Shown: positions 46,020 through 59,249, counted from the first letter of the stretch. The stretch is DNA of 64,000 nucleotides from Durusdinium trenchii (GCA_963970005.1 CAXAMN010023673.1:42520-106519); one strand, 5' to 3'. The notes: generated by a model from the sequence alone, not told the origin. Translations and numbers: made by a program.

Positions 46020-46915
46020 TTGACCTGTGCGTCTGAAGATACCTGAGTGTCACAGTTTTCTACGAAACCTTCACTGTTTGACCAAGGTCAAAAATGTAAT
46101 CTTAGATCATCTCAGCATATCTCAAAAAACTCTGTGCAATAGGATTGTGTACCACATGTACTGTTTATTACAAATTCTCAATGGTAGGTTACTCCGGGCC
46201 TCATGTCGTGACACCATTCACCATTCCAGGTAAGTTGCGGTGGAACGTATGGTTTCTCTGCCCAAAACCCCTCCACAAGCTGCAAGAAGCAGTGTTCCAA
46301 AAACAAAGGCCTGGTTCGGATTGCTGGCTTTGACGCACTTTCCGTGCCGTGGCATTGTGGGAACAGGATGGAGAGGATTATGGCTGCGGCCTCCCTCGAA
46401 GAAACATTAGGAAACTCTTGACTCTTGACAGTGTCGGAAGGTCTCGCCACGCATCTTCTCGCTTCTATTGGATGGATCTTGGCTAGGCAAAAAAAGGGCA
46501 GAGTTCTTCAGAAGTGTGGAGTCAAGCCTGCACATGTTTGTGTGTAAAGCCCTTGGATTCAGAGGGGACCGAGTCTTTTCCTTTTTGACTTGGATTTTTA
46601 GCAGGGGTGTGCAGAATTTGTGATCTAGTGCGCGCAACGAAGCTATGATCACAGATCAAGGACGCTTTATCCTCTACCTGCTTGGGAACACACTGACTCC
46701 AATGGTTCTCCCTTGCCCAGGCTGTTTCCAGGTACACCAGGTCGACACAAAGTGCTAATGAACTCGGCAGACTTGCAGGAACTCATGTTGTGAGATGCCT
46801 CTCCACCTAGCACTTACTACTTTCAGGTCTCTTTGGACTCTTAGGACTTCTACTTAAGCTGGCGCGTGGGAAACCGCAATCAGTTCTGTACACAATATCT
46901 CAAGTGTGTGTCACT
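46020..46915. other. Upstream flank of the esterase gene; nothing recognised
   Basis: Would contain its promoter and 5' leader; no TATA-like or other control element can be called in dinoflagellate DNA by eye. Confidence 0.4.
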
Positions 46916-47412
46916 GGAAACAGGAGACTCACTGACTTTCCGGGATACTTCCTCTGATTGACACATAATTCATTGCAGTGAGACCACAGAAAGGGGGTAG
47001 TGCACGACTGACAGGCACTACCCAACGAAGATGCTGTCAGCTCGTGTTGAAGCAATGTGGAACGCCACCTTGTGCATCTGCTGTATGAAAAGATGAGTTT
47101 AACAATACTGTTCCGGGCTTTTTCGGGTTGCGGTTTGCACATGGCCGTTGACAGGTCCAGCACAGGTCGTTTTGCACTAATGCAGTAACTAGATATGCCC
47201 TCTTGGTGCCACCCGGAACTTATGCTCTTACGAACTCCTTCCCAAGTGTGAGTCGCAGCATTTTCCCACTGCGGTATGTTGCGTGATCCCTCGTTGTTTT
47301 GCAGAATCCACTCCGTCGCAAGGAGAGAACGATACGTTTCACCATTGCACTTCTGATTTATACAGAGCTTATTGGTTACATCCCGCATTGCAGCTGCAGA
47401 GCTCACTGTCAT
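46900..47412 (-). CDS. Hypothetical minus-strand ORF overlapping the direct repeat
   Basis: 170 open codons (MRDVTNKLCINQKCNGETY, EWILQNNEGSRNIPQWENAA), composition protein-like. The 3' two-thirds lie in the repeat copy at 46921-47250 and the matching frame is also open in the copy at 48411-48757. It could be a duplicated exon; no family is recognised. Confidence 0.3.
   Translation of the reverse strand: MTVSSAAAMRDVTNKLCINQKCNGETYRSLLATEWILQNNEGSRNIPQWENAATHTWEGVRKSISSGWHQEGISSYCISAKRPVLDLSTAMCKPQPEKARNSIVKLIFSYSRCTRWRSTLLQHELTASSLGSACQSCTTPFLWSHCNELCVNQRKYPGKSVSLLFPVTHT
46921..47250. repeat. Long direct repeat, copy 1
   Basis: 330 bases from CAGGAGACTCACTGACTTTC to CTTCCCAAGTGTG, more than 97% identical by eye to 48411-48757 over aligned positions. 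Confidence 0.95.
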
Positions 47413-47575
47413 TTCATTCTTGACATTTCCCTGTTTTCCAATTGAAGTTTTAATTCCACATTGTTTTCCATTTTGAGCCGAAATGTTCTCTCACAAGTTT
47501 TGACAGCATTCACCCTGCCTTTCTAGCTCTTACCACCCTGCCTTTCTAGCCCTCACCAAGTCTGCGTTTCTCACG

Positions 47576-48255
47576 TTGATTCGCTCCGGAGTACTGTTCG
47601 CTGCCATGACCTTTGCTTGGCCACAACATCCGGCTTATTTTACGCATTATGCCCAGACCAGCCCTGCGCCGCATCACCCAGTTTCTCAACCGATGATTGG
47701 CACCACGCAACACTTTTTCCCACTCAACACATCCTCCGCCTCGCTGTCCATTACTTCCCCCACTACCAGTCCACAATGCCATCCCACCTGTCGACTCTTC
47801 CACTCCTGCACCACAACTCTCATCCTCCAGCACACCCTTGACTCCTGCATCTTCACAGCCTGTGCTAGCACTTACAAGCAGATCAGGGGCGCCGGGATAG
47901 GCTCACAACTATCCCTGGCACTATGCAATGTAGCCACCGCATTGATTGAGCACATATGGCAAGAAGTACATCAAACATTTCTTCAACAACCTCATTTAGC
48001 TTTCTCTCCGCCCGCTACATTTACAATCAATCAGTTCATCCTTACCAACGAACTCTGTGCAACACACATCGCCCTCTTGCCACAATTGCTACCCCCACCC
48101 TTTACGAACACCCCTTGAACACGTTGACGATGACCATCTCCCTGGGACCATCCGCAACTACACCTACCCAACCTCCAACATCCTGTTCAGGGAGAACTCC
48201 CTCATTGACCTGTATGTAGCTCACCTCAGCAACGTCACGCCGCACAGCGAATAAA
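47576..48255 (+). mobile_element. Reverse-transcriptase relic of a retroelement
   Basis: The plus strand holds a readable RT-like block (KQIRGAGIGSQLSLALCNVA, TALIEHIWQEVHQTFLQ) of the kind seen in many Symbiodiniaceae RT proteins, plus downstream weakly matching sequence. It is broken in at least two places. No gag, integrase or endonuclease is seen. The RQ/KQIRGAGIGSQ type could be Penelope-like or another RT lineage; I cannot decide by eye. It is flanked by 330-base direct repeats. Confidence 0.6.
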
Positions 48256-48410
48256 ATTCGCGCGTTGCATGTTTCACATATTCTGCATGCACTCCCTGTA
48301 GGGCACGGTGCGTCACTATTTTCTTCTCTCCCGTTTTTGGACCTTCTTCTTCCCACCGAGCGCCGATAAGGCTATGGCTATGTGTGTGTGTGTGTGTCAC
48401 GCCCCGTGTC

Positions 48411-48757
48411 CAGGAGACTCACTGACTTTCCGGGATACTTCCTCTGATTGACACATAATTCATTGCAGTGAGACCACAGAAAGGGGGTAGTGCACGACTG
48501 ACAGGCACTACCCAACGAAGATGCTGTCAGCTCGTGTTGAAGCAATGTGGAACGCCACCTTGTGCATCTGCTGTATGAAAAGATGAGTTTAACAATACTG
48601 TTCCGGGCTTTTTCGGGTTGCGGTTTGCACATGGCCGTTGACAGGTCCAGGACAGGTCGTTTTGCACTAATGCAGTAACTAGATCGTAAAGTGTTAATGC
48701 CCTCTTGGTGCCACCCGGAACTTACTGTATGCTCTTACAAGCTCCTTCCCAGGTGTG
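48411..48757. repeat. Long direct repeat, copy 2
   Basis: Same sequence and orientation as 46921-47250 with a 12-base and a 5-base insertion near its right end and scattered substitutions. Preceded by a (TG)n run and GTCAC, which copy 1 also has in short form. Confidence 0.95.
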
Positions 48758-51327
48758 TCTGTGTCATTTCTGTTCCCATCCTCAGCTCCCTGCTGCAAAC
48801 AGAAGCGGCAACCGTTGCAGCATAGGCATTGCTACATTGCCAAAGTAGCACGTTGCCCACAATCTTGAAAGAGAAATTGTTGTTTCCATGTTGTCCTACG
48901 ATTGGATGCCTGGACACGCAAGCTCCTTTGTCAACTGTATCTGGTGAACCAAATACTGCGCAAACGAACAGCACCGCATCAAGTCTTTAACATTGACAAA
49001 CATAAGAAAAACCAGCCCATCAAGCACGAACAGGACCTCCATGCTGTGTGCGCGCGCCAACATGGCATAGCGGCATGGCGCAAACAAAGCATTTGCAAGC
49101 CCTTCCCCGCAAAATGAATACAGTATTTATATAGTGCAATGTAGTCTAGTGCAATAGCAACGAGTCTCGACTACTAGTTGTGTTTCTTCGCCAGTACTGT
49201 CTTATGTTGCTGTGTCACTACCTTGCCTGGGTCAACACCAACTTCTAGATTCTAGACTGAGCCGCAATAAATTGTCCTGCGTCAAAGACTTCAAACACAA
49301 CAGAGCTTATCATATCGCAATGTGGGGAGGATTGGCACTTCAACAAGTTCCACGAGAGGAAGTTGTCCCCGCAACTCCTCCAGAGAATGCTGAGACAAAT
49401 CTGTAAACATTGAAGAACACACAAACAAGACAAACACATTGTAGAAAGTGTGTGAAAGCCTGTAACCTCTGGCTCCTGCGAGGCTGGGCTTCGCATGACA
49501 ATCTCAACAATCACCTTCAAGCACTCCTGGAAAGGAAAATGGCCGGCGTAGCACGGTGAGAGTGTAAATCTGTGTGAGTCCTCGAGAAAATTTCCATTGT
49601 GCCTACCTCAAAGCAACAACAGCCTCTGAAGTTCTTCGGTTTGCTCACAATTACATCGGAATGGACCCCAAAGGCTAACGAAATCTGCCTGCTCCCTGCT
49701 TGATGATTGTTGTCCGCAGGCATGCCTGATTAGGATCCACCGACCGACTTCGCTCCGACAAGCCTGATTCAAAGGACCCCAACTTGTACGGCGCTTGATT
49801 CCAAAAAGAGGCGGTAGATACGGTCCGCCCGAGTGTCTTCCAGCAGGTCCTGCCGTCAGCAATGAATTTGTGCAAGTCAATTCAGAAAAACAGGACGAGG
49901 GGGTTGAGCTAAAAAGGATTAAAAAGGTTTCAAGCAAACATGTATGCAAGTTGACACAAGTCATGCAAAGGATCTTCTCCGAAACTCTCTCCTTGGATGC
50001 CAGCATTGACACCACTTTGTACAAGTGAATTCCGTCAAACTCAGGACCTTGGTGATCTGAAATCCGGACTTTACCAACACGAGGTTTTGTGATGTCAATT
50101 GCTATCTTCTTTTAAAGGACGGGGGGGTAGGCCGTGAGCAGAGGTAGGTAGTAGCTAGCTAGATAGGTAGCTAGTAGTAATAGCTAGGTAGCTACGAACT
50201 GCTGGACGCAGGATAGCTCACGCTTCCTTGAAGAAGCGCTCACACTAATGTTTTGGTTCCTAGACTTTTAGGGAAACTTAAGGTTGTTGGAGGCCATCGC
50301 TACAAGTTACAGTGCAGTGTATACACCTGCAGGGACACGAACATGTAGCGCATGTGGCATGTGTTGCTTCTTCACACAACGGAAGAGCAAAAAGGACCTT
50401 TGGAACAATACTCGAATCTTGACGTGGCAACACAATGGTAGGCAGGTTGCATACCAGCCCGTGGTTGAAGCTTAGCGATGCAAAAGGGACACAATGAACC
50501 TTCAAGCCCTGGCCCTTTTCAGCTAGTGACAGTCTAACACATACTGTAGTAGTGCCTTCGTAGATGAGTTCCCAATTCAATGTAACGGAGACTCTGGTGG
50601 CGAAGGACCAAATGCTGACGTTCGTAGCTCACAGACACCTTGTCATGCCGTGAAGGTGCTCTTTTCAAGCAGAACAGGAGTCGGAGAGTGTGGAAGGATC
50701 GCTATAGCGCCCTTCAGGGGTCTGTGTGTGGCAACGGCACCATGAGTTGCTGTTGACCAGTGAAAGGTGCGGCTCTCTGGCATTGACAAGAACGGCAACG
50801 GTTGAACCAGTATCAAAAGCAGCTGCCAAAGGCTATCTATAGTCTATCAACAGATTAAATACTAGATTACTAGATCCTATAGATGCCAGCATTTGAACAA
50901 GTAGACTAAATAGTCGCCTCTATAGCCTTGACTATACTGCACTACACAAACGAACACCACACACGACCAACTCCCCTTCAAATTAACTGTTGAAAGCTCC
51001 AGTACATCTTAGGACCCTATGTCGCTGTTTGCGGACTGGTCTGAAGGCAATGATGGCAAACATGTTCCCATGGCGCATTGTGGGGCCAAGGCTGTCCAAC
51101 ATTTCTTTGAAGAGCGTTGCATTCTGTAGGATCTGCCAAAGGCACCAACTCTGCTTCAACACACCCCATGTCACAAATACATTCGCACACTTCTGTTACG
51201 CTCCGTACGCAAGTCCCTTCAGAAATGCCTGGTCTGTATCCATCGCAGTGAGACGGTTGACCTGACAAATGTTGGCGATGCGCTTCACCCTGAAGCAACA
51301 CTTAAGAACCAAAATGAAACAAGGTTC

Positions 51328-51367
51328 TTGGGAATCGTTTCACCTGTAGTAACAAGAAGCTATTAGG
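51328..51367. repeat. Dispersed repeat, copy 2 (GGGAATCGTTTCACC)
   Basis: CTTGGGAATCGTTTCACCTG, TAGTAACAAGAAGCT and TTAGG match 29376-29420 with few changes. Confidence 0.65.
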
Positions 51368-54300
51368 TGGAGGCCATCGCTATTAGGTTGGAGGGCGTAT
51401 CGCTTGTCATTGCTTGCCTTTCACTTGGCTCATTGTCTCCAATGCCTGGTCTTTCATCGTCTCCTTCTTCACATCCTTGACGCCAATGCGCCGACGGCCG
51501 GCACTGCTCCGCCAAGCCCCCCTTTCGTTCCTGCACCCGTGAAAGCAAGGGGACTTCGCCATGCTAATGGCAAGCAGTGGAGACGGGCAAAAAAATCATG
51601 CCAATCCACCGGCATCCACCGGCCCTATACGACGAGTGCAAGGCAGGACGAGACGCCGAATCAGCTATGGGCTATGACATGCACCATCATTCACCATTGC
51701 TTCCCTCTGTGGCGAACGCAAGCCCCATCATGTTGAAGCAAGTTGGCTCTAACATCTCTAACTGTCCACAGTCCATAACCCACGCGACCCTTTGAGGACT
51801 GACCCAAACTGGACAGGGTTGAGGTGTAGGGAACGAGGCCAGGCAGTTTCACAGTAGCTGCGCCTTTGTGCTCGCCTGGGATGAAATATTGACAAGATGC
51901 TGAGAAGGGCAACGCATAGATTTGTCAGGCTGGTGGCTTTGAGCTTGTTTACTGTGAAAGCAAGGGAACTCAAGCTGACTCAAAAACCTTTTCGTTGATT
52001 CAACATGGTTGCATAAATGGATCCTGAAACTCGCCGGCTCTTCTGTTCGAAAGGGCTTCCTTGATGTGCTTTGGTGTATCAATTTTCACTGTCTTCTTGC
52101 TTGATTGAGTACTCATAAAACACGCGGCCCAGCAGCGCCGGTGAGCAGTGCCGACTCGCATCCTTTATATAGCTGTGACGGTAGTGTTTGCAGTGGGATC
52201 AAGGAAATCCAGTGCAATATTTGCTCTGACGCATTGCGCTTTGAAGGTCGCTTGAGACAACAAAGTATTGCTAGGGCCCACGCGCCTAAAAAGGTCAACA
52301 CCCCACTTGGAAGTATCCTTTTCGATCGTTGCTCCCAGATTGTTGACCTCTCTTAAACTGCAGTTCCGAAGTTGCCTGCTTTGGCACGCAGGGTATTGTG
52401 TAAGTGTAAGTTCTTTCAACATCATGAAGACTTTGAGTCTGAATCCCACTGCTCGAGTAAACCTTCATCACCGCAGCTGCGCATGGCTTTCCAGTGTGGT
52501 CCTGTACGCAGCGATGGTCGCACATCATGTGTCTCATCATTTCTCACTGTTTGATTGGAAATGACGCCACTATGGACCGGGGCTTCCCTCCCACAAGTTT
52601 ACACCCCTCCTTGGACATCACAAAGGAGACTTCGTCTTCCAAGTTGATGTAGAATTTCTTGAACCCGTTTGCATTCCTAGGAAAAGCTTGATCATGACTC
52701 CAAATGCTCAGGACACCACTGACGATCCATGCCTCGTGTTTGCAAGCACAATTTCCAGACCTCGACAGAATGATCAACCAAAGCAACCAGGGTAGTTGCT
52801 TCATTCTAAGTATTTGGCACTCCGTTGATGGACTGCCTGGGTCGAGGGAGTTCATGCCTAGCAAACATAGACAGCAAGGATTTGGTCCTGACTCGGCGCC
52901 AAGGAGTCGCCACTTGACTCAAATAGAAGCCAACAGCTAGGTGATGAAGTATCAGTCAGTACCAAACCACTGGCATGATTCCAAAAACCTGCATTGACTT
53001 CGCGCCTATCACATCTGCAGCTCTGAAGAAAATGTCTTGTGCATCGGCATCACCAAGCTGCTTCAAGAAGCCGAAACCACCGTAGACGTTCACAATACGG
53101 CCCCTGGTTCACAATCGAACAACATCTCTGCTGGCAAGCTAACATGTCAGCTCTTGTCTTGACAACATGCTTCTCATATGAAAGAAAGGATGCTTGTTGT
53201 ACGATATGAATGTAGTTATGAAACCAAATGCATTGACAGTGTCAGAGTCTACTGGAACTTTTCAATGCCTTTGAAGACTGAACAAAAGACTGGGAACGAG
53301 ACCACAGGCAACTCTCTTGATCTTGTGGAAGTTCCTGAGGATACAGCAGCGCCCAAAAAAATAGTCCAGGAACCAAAGCAACACAACTCGAAAAAATATC
53401 TCACCGAGCGCCCCTCCTCTGGCAGTTCCTGCACACAAGTTTAGCAGGTCTCTTTTCTACTACACTCACACAGGCTCTGTCAATGCCTCTTTAGGCTCTT
53501 TCGGCTTTGCTGCACCTTCATGAGGCAACAAAACATGCTATATACATATTATAGACTCTACTACGCCCAAATCAAGCTCGTCTGGGACGCCTGAAACTGT
53601 TGGTGCTAGTGAGCCTCCCGGTCTCAGTGACCTGGAGTGTGCACTGGCTAAGGCGAGAGCAACACCTTGACAACTCCTAGCTTGGGGCAGCCACACTGGG
53701 GCACTTAGTTTGCCAGCTCCAAGTCGGGAGCTTGGACCTGGCACGCGGCATGTGGAAAAACATCTCCGTGAACTGCAAAGGAAAAACATCCGCCTTTGTA
53801 AAAGAACTTCTTTTCTTCCCCATTCGAAAGAACACATGTTGCGGGCGACACAAATCAGACATTTTTTCCAAACGCAAATCCATATATACAAACAAATTCA
53901 CACCATTGGTTTGTTCCCAACGGTGTGGTATTCCACACTCCATTAAAAAGACACAAAATCGGTGCGAAATGTACAATTTTGTTGACCTGAGGCTCAACTG
54001 CAGGTGAAATATCAGGGAGGAGCGGCGGTGATAGTCCCTATGTGCCAAGGAGGCCAAAACTTGAAGGTGGCTCGTCCTTGGCAACAAAGGAGGAGGAAGA
54101 ACGTGGCACATCGAGAACACACACACACAATTGTACTAGTTAGGGGCATGGCCAATGATATTCTCGAGGGGCAGGAACCCCCACACATGACCATCCAAGG
54201 ACTGATTCCTGCAGGCATCATGAATCATGTTCAAAGTTCAGACAATGACAAGCAAACTCTGTTCACTAGATTGTCCACGTCAAATCTCAAAAACCCAAAG

Positions 54301-54663
54301 TCGGTGGGCGCTGTGAGAAGCCCGAGTGAACATACACACACACATGGTGGGCCAGCAATGAGCAAAGGCCAAAGTCACAAACATATACTGAATGTACACA
54401 TTTAGAGTTTAATTCTTTACAATTTGGGTAAATACCCAGGTATTACCGTTCTATAAGTATATAGTTATATAATAACTATATTATAAATCAGCGACCCCCT
54501 GGTTCAAACTCTATAGGATCAAGGTCGCCAGGTTCCAAATAAAGGAAAATCAAATCTCTATAGAATCAAGGTTCCAGGTTGCCATGGCACTTGTCCAAAA
54601 ATGCATGCTAGAAAGTAGTTTCTCTATAGAATCAGCGATTTTTTGCTGTAGATCCTAACAAAA

Positions 54664-54701
54664 TCCATCCATCCATCCATCCATCCATCCATCCATCCAT
54701 C
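54664..54701. repeat. (CCAT)n microsatellite
   Basis: About nine ATCC units. Confidence 0.95.
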
Positions 54702-56553
54702 TCCGATCAACTTTGTGATGACATCTCCGATGACATGGGAAACGCCCGATGAAGTTCTGCGATGAGTTTTGTTTACAATCTTATGTCTCACCGGAATATG
54801 TTCAGATCGCATCTGATCGGATGGACCATATTCCCAGGACACCTCACCCGATCGCAACAAAAATCGGTGGGCAAACTCAACTCGTCGGAGAAAGCAATCG
54901 GAGAATATCGGTTTCAGAAATTTCAACCGGATTGAATGCAATCAGAACATTTTGCAGTGAGATCCGGTTTGAACACTCTCATGGGAGAACACAATCGGAA
55001 GGTTGGCCGCCCTTGGAATGTAGGCGCATACCCGGGGAGGCCATTGTATAATGAATGGCAACCCTGCTCGAGGTCTCCATGTTGTTTTGACCTCTTGAAC
55101 GTGAAGAAACTTGGGAAGAGTGAAGATTTCACAGGAAATTAGGCAAGGGTAAGGACTTTTAAGGGTGAGGGTGTGGGGAGAGATCTTTGAACGTGAGGGT
55201 CTTGATTCTACAGGGGAGAGGCGCTGGTTCACCGCGGGCTGAAGATTTTTGGTGATTCTATAGTGGAGAATAGTGGAGAGGTTTAGCAGACTTCTGGTCA
55301 GACTGGCCAGGTGATTAGGATGAGGGTGTGGGATGAGATGATTGAAAAGTCTTGATTCTGTGGAGAAGTGCTAGTTCTCGGTGTAGTAGTGGTCGGAAGT
55401 GGATATAGGTATAGAGTCTCGAACTCAAGTTTGTTGATTCACACGCCCAAAGGATCCTAAAGGATTGTTTGCTTGCTGAATATACTTGTATAAGTCGCAT
55501 GGGTTTGCTTGAATGCATTTTATTTCGACCGGGTCAGCAAACCGCTGCAAAAATTGCGGCGCTAAGACTGCGTCGACTTTAACAGTCGTTCGTTGGCTTG
55601 GGTCACTTCCCCACCCGTCCGTTGGAAGAGATTGTTGTGGCTGGTGCGTTGCTGTACTTCAGCTTTTCTGTCGTTCCATCATTCACAATGATGTCCTCAT
55701 CCAAATGCACCGATTCCACCTCCATGCCTTCACCTTGGGAAGCTTCTTCGAGGTCAATCAAACTGATTTCTTGTTGTTCGAGGAATGGGGCTGCCAGTCG
55801 AGTTGTCGTGAAAATTATTTTCCCCTATGGCAGCTCCCAAGCACTTGAGAAACCGCTTGGATGTCAAACGCGGAACTGCAGAACTGTTCGACGACGCGTA
55901 GACGGAGCGCCCCGCTCCCATACTGCAAGGCACTCGCCTCATCAGGCGGCTCTACCACCGTCGTCTCGCCTCGCTGTCCATGTGCTCACCCCTCGCCTTC
56001 CAACTCCTGATTCCTTGAGGGCTTCCGCTAGGGGCTGGCTCACTTCCTTCAAGTAAATGGTATCGCCAGTCCAGGCATGTCCTCCCCACTTCCAACACTC
56101 ATCTCTTCATCATCCTTCACCGCCCGGGTGGTCCGCGTTTCAGATTTCTAGCTAGCATTCCGTCAACGTCCATCCGGCCACCAACGCCAGCAGCTCGTTT
56201 CTCGTGACCGCAGACCTCATTCCCCACCGGTTCACACAGATAGGACACATGGGGCTTGCCATCTGGGGCCCTGGGGTGGATGGGGCCCAGAATACTATTC
56301 TAATTATTCAGTGGTGGTGGACCTACACCTGGCCAAAATTAATCCATATGTGAACGCCTTTCAGGAATAATTTACAACATGTTACAGCCATGTCTGCCTT
56401 GCAGTCTATATGTGATCTTACATGCGTTCCAAAACACAGGTTCAGTTTCACTACAGTGATCTTCTGCGTTTTGATTCCTCCTCGTTTCCGGTCGCATCAA
56501 ATGATCCAACACGCGGCAAAACGGCTGAACTTTTCAGATCAGCGACCCCCCAC

Positions 56554-57418
56554 GTGACTTCCAGGACGGCGAAACTTGGGAGTAGACACAGGGCAGGAAC
56601 CGTCAGATCAGGGGGGCCAGGTCATAGGCGACCCGACCAAATCTTTGTTGTGGACTCCGAAAACTGGTCTCACGAGAAAAGAGAGCTGTCAGATCAGAAA
56701 CCAAATTTGGGAACTGTCAGATCAGGGCTCCTAGGTCATAGGCGCCCCAGCCACATCTTTCTTGTGGACTCTGAAGCTGTGAGACGTGTGACCTGAAGCT
56801 GTAGATTGTGCAAGATATGTGCCCCAAAATGGGAAGTTTGCCTCCTGTTGTAGGCCACTGTTCAGTAGACAGCCAACTGCTAAATTATTCCAGGGTCTAT
56901 CACATCAAGCCCACCCCTGGAATTATTTCAGTCCACGCAGCAAGCAATGAGAGCCACCGACGACAAAAACAATCCCAGCGCTGGGTTTGATGTGATCGAC
57001 CCTGGAATACTTTAGCAGCTAGCTGTCTAGAAGGCAAACTTGCCCTGTTGGGGCACAAATCTTAGAGCTTCCACAAATCTGCAGCTTCAGGTCACACATC
57101 TCACATCATCTCACAGCTTCAGAATCCACAACCACGGTGTTTTTTAGGGCCCCTATGACCCAGGACCTGTGACCTGACAGTTTCTTATTCCCTGGTCTGG
57201 GGTCTACTCCCGAGTTTTGGTGAGACCAGTTGAGGAATGTAGTGCCGAATTTGGTGTGGCTTCTTTCATTGACTAAAATAATTCCAGGGGTGGGTTTGAT
57301 GTAATAGACCCTGGAATAATTTAGCAATTGGCTGTCTACTGGGAGCCCTGATCTGACAGTTCCCAAGCTTGGTTTCTGGGTCTGGCTTCTGGCGTGAACT
57401 CGCCGTCCTGGAAGTCAC
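56554..57418. mobile_element. 865-base nested foldback element with perfect 19-base TIRs
   Basis: Ends are GTGACTTCCAGGACGGCGA (56554-56572) and its exact reverse complement (57400-57418). Inside, a long imperfect palindrome pairs 56690-56945 with 56966-57160, with a hairpin core around 56863-57030 (arms contain AATTATTCCAGGGTCTATCA). A second copy of the core arm lies at about 57276-57345 in the right half. Motifs CAGATCAGG and GGTCATAGGCG recur in both arms. No coding frame and no clear target-site duplication; a plain DNA foldback/MITE is the likely class. Confidence 0.8.
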
Positions 57419-57735
57419 AGGCTTCTAGACAGCAGATTTAAGTGCCGCCCTTCGATGTGATCACCCCTACACAATGGGGAGCATTTGGCCCGAGACGGCC
57501 CGAGCCACTTTGTTCGCAGTTCCACAGATCTGACAGCTCTCCAAAGCGCCTCGAAAATTCCAGTCTAAAATCATCAAAGGCACATCCCTCCACATGACAT
57601 TGTGTCGGTGGGTCTCCCCATGCCACCGATGCCATGCTGTAGGAGAGGTACCCCTATGATTGTAAGTTTTGAACTTGAGCCAGCTGCCATGGTGAGATAT
57701 GGTGAGCATGCAATGTGACTGTCTGTTATAATGTC

Positions 57736-57856
57736 CAGCATGTTATTCCAGGGTACTATCCACCCACACCAACTTCAACATGGTGTCCAGCAAAGGAATT
57801 CCGACCATGTTATTCCAGGGTGCCATCCACCCACACCAACTTCAACATGGTGGTTT
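57736..57856. repeat. Two ~47-base direct repeats
   Basis: CATGTTATTCCAGGGT, then ATCCACCCACACCAACTTCA and ACATGGTG, at about 57739 and 57808. The ATTCCAGGGT part also occurs in the foldback element just upstream. Confidence 0.85.
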
Positions 57857-57922
57857 AAATATTATTCCAAAAAACATATTCTGAAAAATTATTCTGTGGG
57901 TGATTTACGACGGGAGGGCCCA

Positions 57923-58891
57923 TTAGGACACCTTCTCATCCTCCTGTTGATGTAGAAGGGGCTTTTGCTCGAATCTGGGTGGGTGATGAACACGAAGTTC
58001 AGCTTGGTGTTGGTAGTTGTTTTTGAAGCCTGCGTCCTTTTCTTCTTTGCTTTTGTTTCTTGGACGACTGTTGGGACCAGTTTGTGGAACTTCTTCAACC
58101 ACGAGTCGCCGAACCAACATCGTCATGATTCTGATTGACCGTGCTTCGTGTCTGCTTCCAAGTCTGTTCTTCACTTTCTTCTTCCGTCCAATGCTCAACT
58201 TCTGCAAAGAACACGTCGAAGTCCTTCCTCCTCAGGCTCATAGTCCTCTTCCTCGAGCCCCTGGTAATCTTTCTCCACATGGTAGGCTGTCGCCTGCTTC
58301 GCCGGCGTGAGGGAGGGTGGCAGCTATATGCCCCTTTCCATCCGGTTCCTGATATGACTGACAAGCTGCAGCCATGACTACCGCTTTGCGGGCGAGCCAA
58401 AGTAGCCCTTGACAACATGCGGCAGCACCACACCTTCTGCCTCTGCAGAATCAGCCAAGTCCCGCCAAACTTTTCCCATCTATATAAGTGACGCCCTCGC
58501 CGTCACCCTTCTCGATGCGCATGTCGAAGACCTGATCCAGCACTCGCCCCAGACGTTCATAGGTAGCTTGAGAGAGCTTCTCATCCAAAGTCTGGGATAT
58601 CACATTCCCCACCAAGCCCCTCAATCAACCATGCCAGTCGAGTCCAAAGCCCGGCAAGGCCTTCAATCTAGCAAAGAAAATACCGCCGCCCAAGCCCTTT
58701 GCCTTTTGTGCGTTGAGGTATGCCCTGCGCGAGCGGCACCATCGCTCGTAGTCCTTGCCCGGTCTTGAACCTTCGCGATCGAACTTTATCGTCAGGCCCT
58801 CATCTTTCTTGCTCTCCTCGCTCATGGCGGGCTCCGCTACCAGTTTGGAGTGGCAGCCTTGGCCAACCCCAAGCTTCTTTAGCACGCGCAC
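57923..58891 (-). mobile_element. Gag-like retroelement fossil (minus strand)
   Basis: Readable pieces resemble gag of dinoflagellate copia-type elements: SEESKKDEGLTIKFDREG, DYERWCRSRRAYLNAQKAKG and, further on, YERLGRVLDQVFDMRIEKGD. Broken several times; no pol or LTR is seen. The match rests on remembered family sequences. Age unknown. Confidence 0.45.
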
Positions 58892-59249
58892 GCCTGCTTC
58901 TCGAATGGCTCGGGTCTTGGGATACAGAAAGGACTCCTATAGGCGCCCCTAAGCCTTCCCGTAATTTGTAGCCTTGGGCTTGACTCAAGCGAAGGGAGTC
59001 TCAAATTGCATACCACCAAGCATCACATTATCAACGCGGCCCTCGACCGCAGGTCACATCAGGTCACCGTACGTCACAGCACTACCAAATATGTCATGTT
59101 TTTTCCATATCTGCGTTGCATCACAAAAATCATAAGTCATAAATCAAGCATCGCATCCCTACAATTGCACTCTACTGCATCACGAATCGCGTCACACCAC
59201 TGCAACTGGCTGAACCCCGTTGGCATTGACGATGCTGCTGGTTCTCCGG

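Larger units (their letters stand above)
48760..56550. other. Long stretch without a recognised gene
   Basis: Candidate protein-like minus-strand pieces at about 52350-52510 and 52580-52680 (FYINLEDEVSFVMSKEG), 51030-51180 and 53550-53700 have no recognised family and no joinable partners. Also here: TAGC-rich degenerate repeats near 50130-50200, a dispersed repeat at 51328-51367, a CCAT microsatellite at 54664-54701, an AT palindrome near 54461-54483, and CTCTATAGAATCA-type short repeats near 54515-54640. Confidence 0.4.

Noticed and set aside
47546-47833. Minus-strand glycine-rich frame opposite the RT relic
   Set aside because: Shadow of the plus-strand RT-like reading frame.
57106-57366. 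Minus-strand 86-codon frame with CCC-rich repeats
   Set aside because: Lies in the foldback element; the same words appear in the other arm on the opposite strand.
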